From: an uncultured Flavobacteriaceae bacterium
GTDB lineage: Bacteria; Bacteroidota; Bacteroidia; Flavobacteriales; Flavobacteriaceae
Length of the DNA: 64,000 bases
Assembly: GCA_947494565.1 (NCBI GenBank)
Contig: CANLVG010000005.1
Coordinates: 248,001 to 312,000, forward strand
Direction: 5' to 3'
Below the pieces are notes generated by a model. That model was not told where the DNA came from. It worked only from the letters and a program-made list of their open reading frames with translations, and did no database searches. The translations under genes and the position numbers were made by a program. Position 1 is the first letter of the stretch. Every line of letters starts with the position of its first letter. Shown piece by piece: positions 61,880 through 64,000 of the stretch.

Positions 61880-63232
61880 ATGTCAAAGGACATCCGGATT
61901 AAAAAAGGCTTGAATATCAACCTTATCGGCGAAGCCGAAAAGACTACTTCCAAAGCTGTTTCAAGCAACGTTTACGCTATCAAACTTGATGATTTTCATG
62001 GAATAACACCAAAAATGTTGGTGAAACAAGGTGCCGAGGTCAAGGCCGGGGAAGCCCTTTTTTACAACAAAAACATTGAAGGTATGTTGTTCGTGTCACC
62101 TGTGAGTGGAGAACTGATCGAAATCGAAAGAGGGGCGAGAAGACGGATTTTGACTTTGAAAATATTAGCCGATAAAGAGCAACAAGTCTTGGAGCACTCC
62201 AAGCTGGATATCCAGGCAGCGACCTCGCAAGATATCAAGGCCCATTTATTGAAAGGCGGATGTTGGCCTTTTATCAAGCAACGGCCCTATGACGTCATTG
62301 CCGATCCGGATACCAATCCGAAATCCATTTTTGTTTCCGGATACATCACCGCACCCCTAGCTGCCGATTTGGATTATGTGTTACAAGGAAAGGAAGCGGA
62401 GTTACAAGCGGCAATTTCAGCACTTTCTAAACTTACCGCCGGAAAAGTGCATGTTTCCGTAGGTAAAAATGGCAATTCGCCTTTGGGCGGAATTCAGGGA
62501 ATCGAACTTCATAAGGTTTCCGGACCACACCCTGCGGGACTTGTAGGTACCCAAATTAATAAAATAGACCCAATTAATAAGGGAGAGCTGGTTTGGACGG
62601 TTACCCCGCAAGACTTGGTGATCATCGGAGAATATTTACTGACCGGTGTTTTCAATGCGGAGCGGACCATTGCTTTGGTAGGTTCATCCGTTAAGACTCC
62701 AAAATACTACACCACCAAAATCGGGACTGAAATCTCAACATTCTTGTATGGTAGTGGCGTTCATTCTGAAAATATCAGAGTGATCAATGGCGATGTGCTT
62801 ACCGGTGCGAAAAGTAGTCCTGATGGATATCTAGGGTATTATAACAACACCGTGACGGCTATTCCCGAAGGAGATGATTATGAGTTGTTCGGATGGAACA
62901 AGCCGGTTTTCAATAAAATTTCTACTACAAGGGCGCTGACCTTTTCATGGTTGCAACCCAAGAAAAAGTACGATCTAAACACCAACACGAACGGTGAACA
63001 TCGTGCATTTGTCTTGACTGGACAATACGAGCAGGTTTTTCCGCTGGATATTTATCCGATGCAATTGCTGAAGGCATGTATGGTCAAAGATCTGGATGAA
63101 ATGGAGCAATTGGGCTTATACGAGGTCGCCCCCGAGGACTTCTCATTGACGGAATTCATTTGTGTTTCCAAACAACCACACCAACAGATTATCCGTGAAG
63201 GATTGGATTTACTACAACAAGAAATAGGATAA
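61880..63232 (+). CDS. nqrA: Na+-translocating NADH:quinone reductase subunit A
   Basis: 450 residues, the usual length. Clear family blocks: IRIKKGLNINLIGEAEK at the N-terminus, MLVKQGAEVKAGEALFYNKN, GGCWPFIKQRPYDVIADPDT and SIFVSGYITAPLAADLDYVL; also GPHPAGLVGTQINKIDPINK and HREAFVLTGQ-like (HRAFVLTGQYEQVFPLDIYP). NqrA is the cytosolic quinone-binding subunit of the six-subunit complex that couples NADH oxidation to Na+ export. It is followed 3 bp later by nqrB. Na+-NQR is common in marine Bacteroidota. Confidence 0.97.
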   Translation: MSKDIRIKKGLNINLIGEAEKTTSKAVSSNVYAIKLDDFHGITPKMLVKQGAEVKAGEALFYNKNIEGMLFVSPVSGELIEIERGARRRILTLKILADKEQQVLEHSKLDIQAATSQDIKAHLLKGGCWPFIKQRPYDVIADPDTNPKSIFVSGYITAPLAADLDYVLQGKEAELQAAISALSKLTAGKVHVSVGKNGNSPLGGIQGIELHKVSGPHPAGLVGTQINKIDPINKGELVWTVTPQDLVIIGEYLLTGVFNAERTIALVGSSVKTPKYYTTKIGTEISTFLYGSGVHSENIRVINGDVLTGAKSSPDGYLGYYNNTVTAIPEGDDYELFGWNKPVFNKISTTRALTFSWLQPKKKYDLNTNTNGEHRAFVLTGQYEQVFPLDIYPMQLLKACMVKDLDEMEQLGLYEVAPEDFSLTEFICVSKQPHQQIIREGLDLLQQEIG

Positions 63233-63235
63233 GTT

Positions 63236-64000
63236 ATGAGCATAAAAAGCAAAATGCATGAGTTGAAGATGAAGTATCAGGGCAAAAAAATGGCTCCAGC
63301 CTTCAATGCCTTTCATACTTTTCTTTTTTCTCCTAACGAAACCACTCATGCCGGTGGTACCCATGTAAAGGGAGCTGACGATCTGAAGCGTACCATGAAC
63401 ACGGTAATTATGGCGTTGATACCGGTGTTGATATTCTCAATGTTCAACGCAGGGTACCAACACTACTCGGCTATCAACGGTTTTCCGGAGAACTTTTCTG
63501 TAATGGAACATTTCTTAACCTGGGATAATTTTTGGATAGGAATTGTCAAAGTATTGCCTTTGGTGGTGGTTTCCTATGGTGTAGGCCTTTTGGTGGAGTT
63601 CATTTTCGCTGTGATCAAAGGCCACGAAGTTGAAGAAGGATATCTGGTAACGGGAATGTTGGTGCCATTGATTATGCCTATAGATACTCCGCTTTGGATG
63701 CTGTCGGTAGCCGTTGTTTTTGGTGTAGTCATTGGAAAAGAAGTTTTTGGAGGAACGGGAATGAATATTTTGAATCCTGCCCTGACGATTCGGGCCTTTT
63801 TGTTCTTTGCCTATCCTACTTGGATGAGCGGTGATAAGGTTTGGGTACACGGCGCTAAGGATGGGGTTACGCAGGCCGGTTCGGTGGATGCGATTTCCGG
63901 AGAGACCATATTGGGTTATTTGGCCCAAGGTAATGAAGCTGCGTATCAGGCCAAGTATAGTCTCTCTGACATGTTTTTCGGTTTTATTCCCGGCTCGGTA
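63236..64000 (+). CDS. nqrB: Na+-translocating NADH:quinone reductase subunit B (3' end cut)
   Basis: Starts with ATG at 63236, 3 bp after the nqrA stop, and is open to the window edge, giving 255 visible residues. The N-terminus (KYQGKKMAPAFNAFHTFLFS) is cytosolic. Hydrophobic segments follow (MNTVIMALIPVLIFSMFNAG, WIGIVKVLPLVVVSYGVGLL, LVPLIMPIDTPLWMLSVAVV, GTGMNILNPALTIRAFLFFA). The SGET motif in VDAISGETILG holds the Thr that carries covalently bound FMN in this family. NqrB is the main membrane subunit. The remaining nqrC-F genes are expected beyond the right edge. Confidence 0.95.
   Translation, partial: MSIKSKMHELKMKYQGKKMAPAFNAFHTFLFSPNETTHAGGTHVKGADDLKRTMNTVIMALIPVLIFSMFNAGYQHYSAINGFPENFSVMEHFLTWDNFWIGIVKVLPLVVVSYGVGLLVEFIFAVIKGHEVEEGYLVTGMLVPLIMPIDTPLWMLSVAVVFGVVIGKEVFGGTGMNILNPALTIRAFLFFAYPTWMSGDKVWVHGAKDGVTQAGSVDAISGETILGYLAQGNEAAYQAKYSLSDMFFGFIPGSV

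Noticed and set aside
1-64000. CRISPR arrays, tRNA or rRNA genes, insertion sequences, prophage
   Set aside because: No repeat-spacer series, cloverleaf, rRNA-like stretch, transposase or phage gene was seen on reading both strands.

Overview
The window is about 64 kb of chromosome from a member of the Bacteroidota, most likely a marine Flavobacteriaceae. The evidence is a short primary sigma factor without region 1.1, promoters of the TTTG / TAnnTTTG type, a TamL-type lipoprotein assembly factor, type IX secretion genes (PorT, plug-domain protein), an exported MG2-domain protein, a YpdA bacillithiol reductase, many SPII lipoproteins and a Na+-translocating NADH:quinone reductase operon. Most of the content is core genome. 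I see no phage, insertion sequence, CRISPR array, tRNA or rRNA. The genes at both edges are cut: a TonB-dependent receptor at the left and nqrB at the right.

Region by region. (1) 1-7.2 kb: the end of the TonB receptor, a 0.5 kb gene-poor gap, an exported Nif3-like protein, a lipoprotein with a decayed tandem paralogue, a lipoprotein S41 protease and an AraC regulator. (2) 7.4-13.7 kb: a membrane protein, a zinc-ribbon membrane protein, a small lipoprotein, a TPR sensor kinase / LuxR-type response regulator pair with a membrane-anchored partner, and a YpdA-type flavoprotein. Two perfect 18-bp copies of the same palindrome, inverted to each other, bracket the kinase/regulator block. (3) 13.9-24.7 kb: a CBS protein, rpe, then a run of large exported proteins: TPR lipoprotein, Asp-box propeller protein, membrane-anchored alpha/beta hydrolase, and a PVC-type sugar dehydrogenase/cytochrome c lipoprotein. 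(4) 24.8-31.1 kb: trmL and a VF530 protein, the primary sigma factor, an AraC regulator with a lipoprotein, pnp and rpsO.

(5) 31.3-42.2 kb: lipoproteins, the fbaA-accD cluster, an MG2 protein with TamL, a SpoU methyltransferase, and porT-ubiE. (6) 42.5-51.7 kb: trkA-trkH, a GIY-YIG protein with an exported M20 amidohydrolase, an ankyrin protein with an AraC regulator, an aspartate-type aminotransferase and a fatty-acid desaturase. (7) 51.8-58.9 kb: rsmG, two consecutive DJ-1/PfpI genes (one exported enzyme-like, one GlxA-type regulator), two paralogous Cys-containing lipoproteins, a DKNYY lipoprotein, a periplasmic DinB-like protein and pruA. (8) 58.9-64 kb: apaG, a DUF3667 membrane protein, a T9SS plug-domain protein, then nqrA-nqrB reading rightwards out of the window.

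The most interesting non-routine signals are the palindrome pair around the two-component system, the decayed lipoprotein paralogue, the exported Nif3-like protein with an altered metal motif, the DJ-1 gene pair with a metal-ribbon N-terminus, and the small paralogous Cys-lipoprotein family. I did not find a clear, wholly new multi-gene system; the palindrome-bracketed regulatory block is the best candidate for undescribed regulation. Functions come from recognising motifs and gene order, not from database searches.
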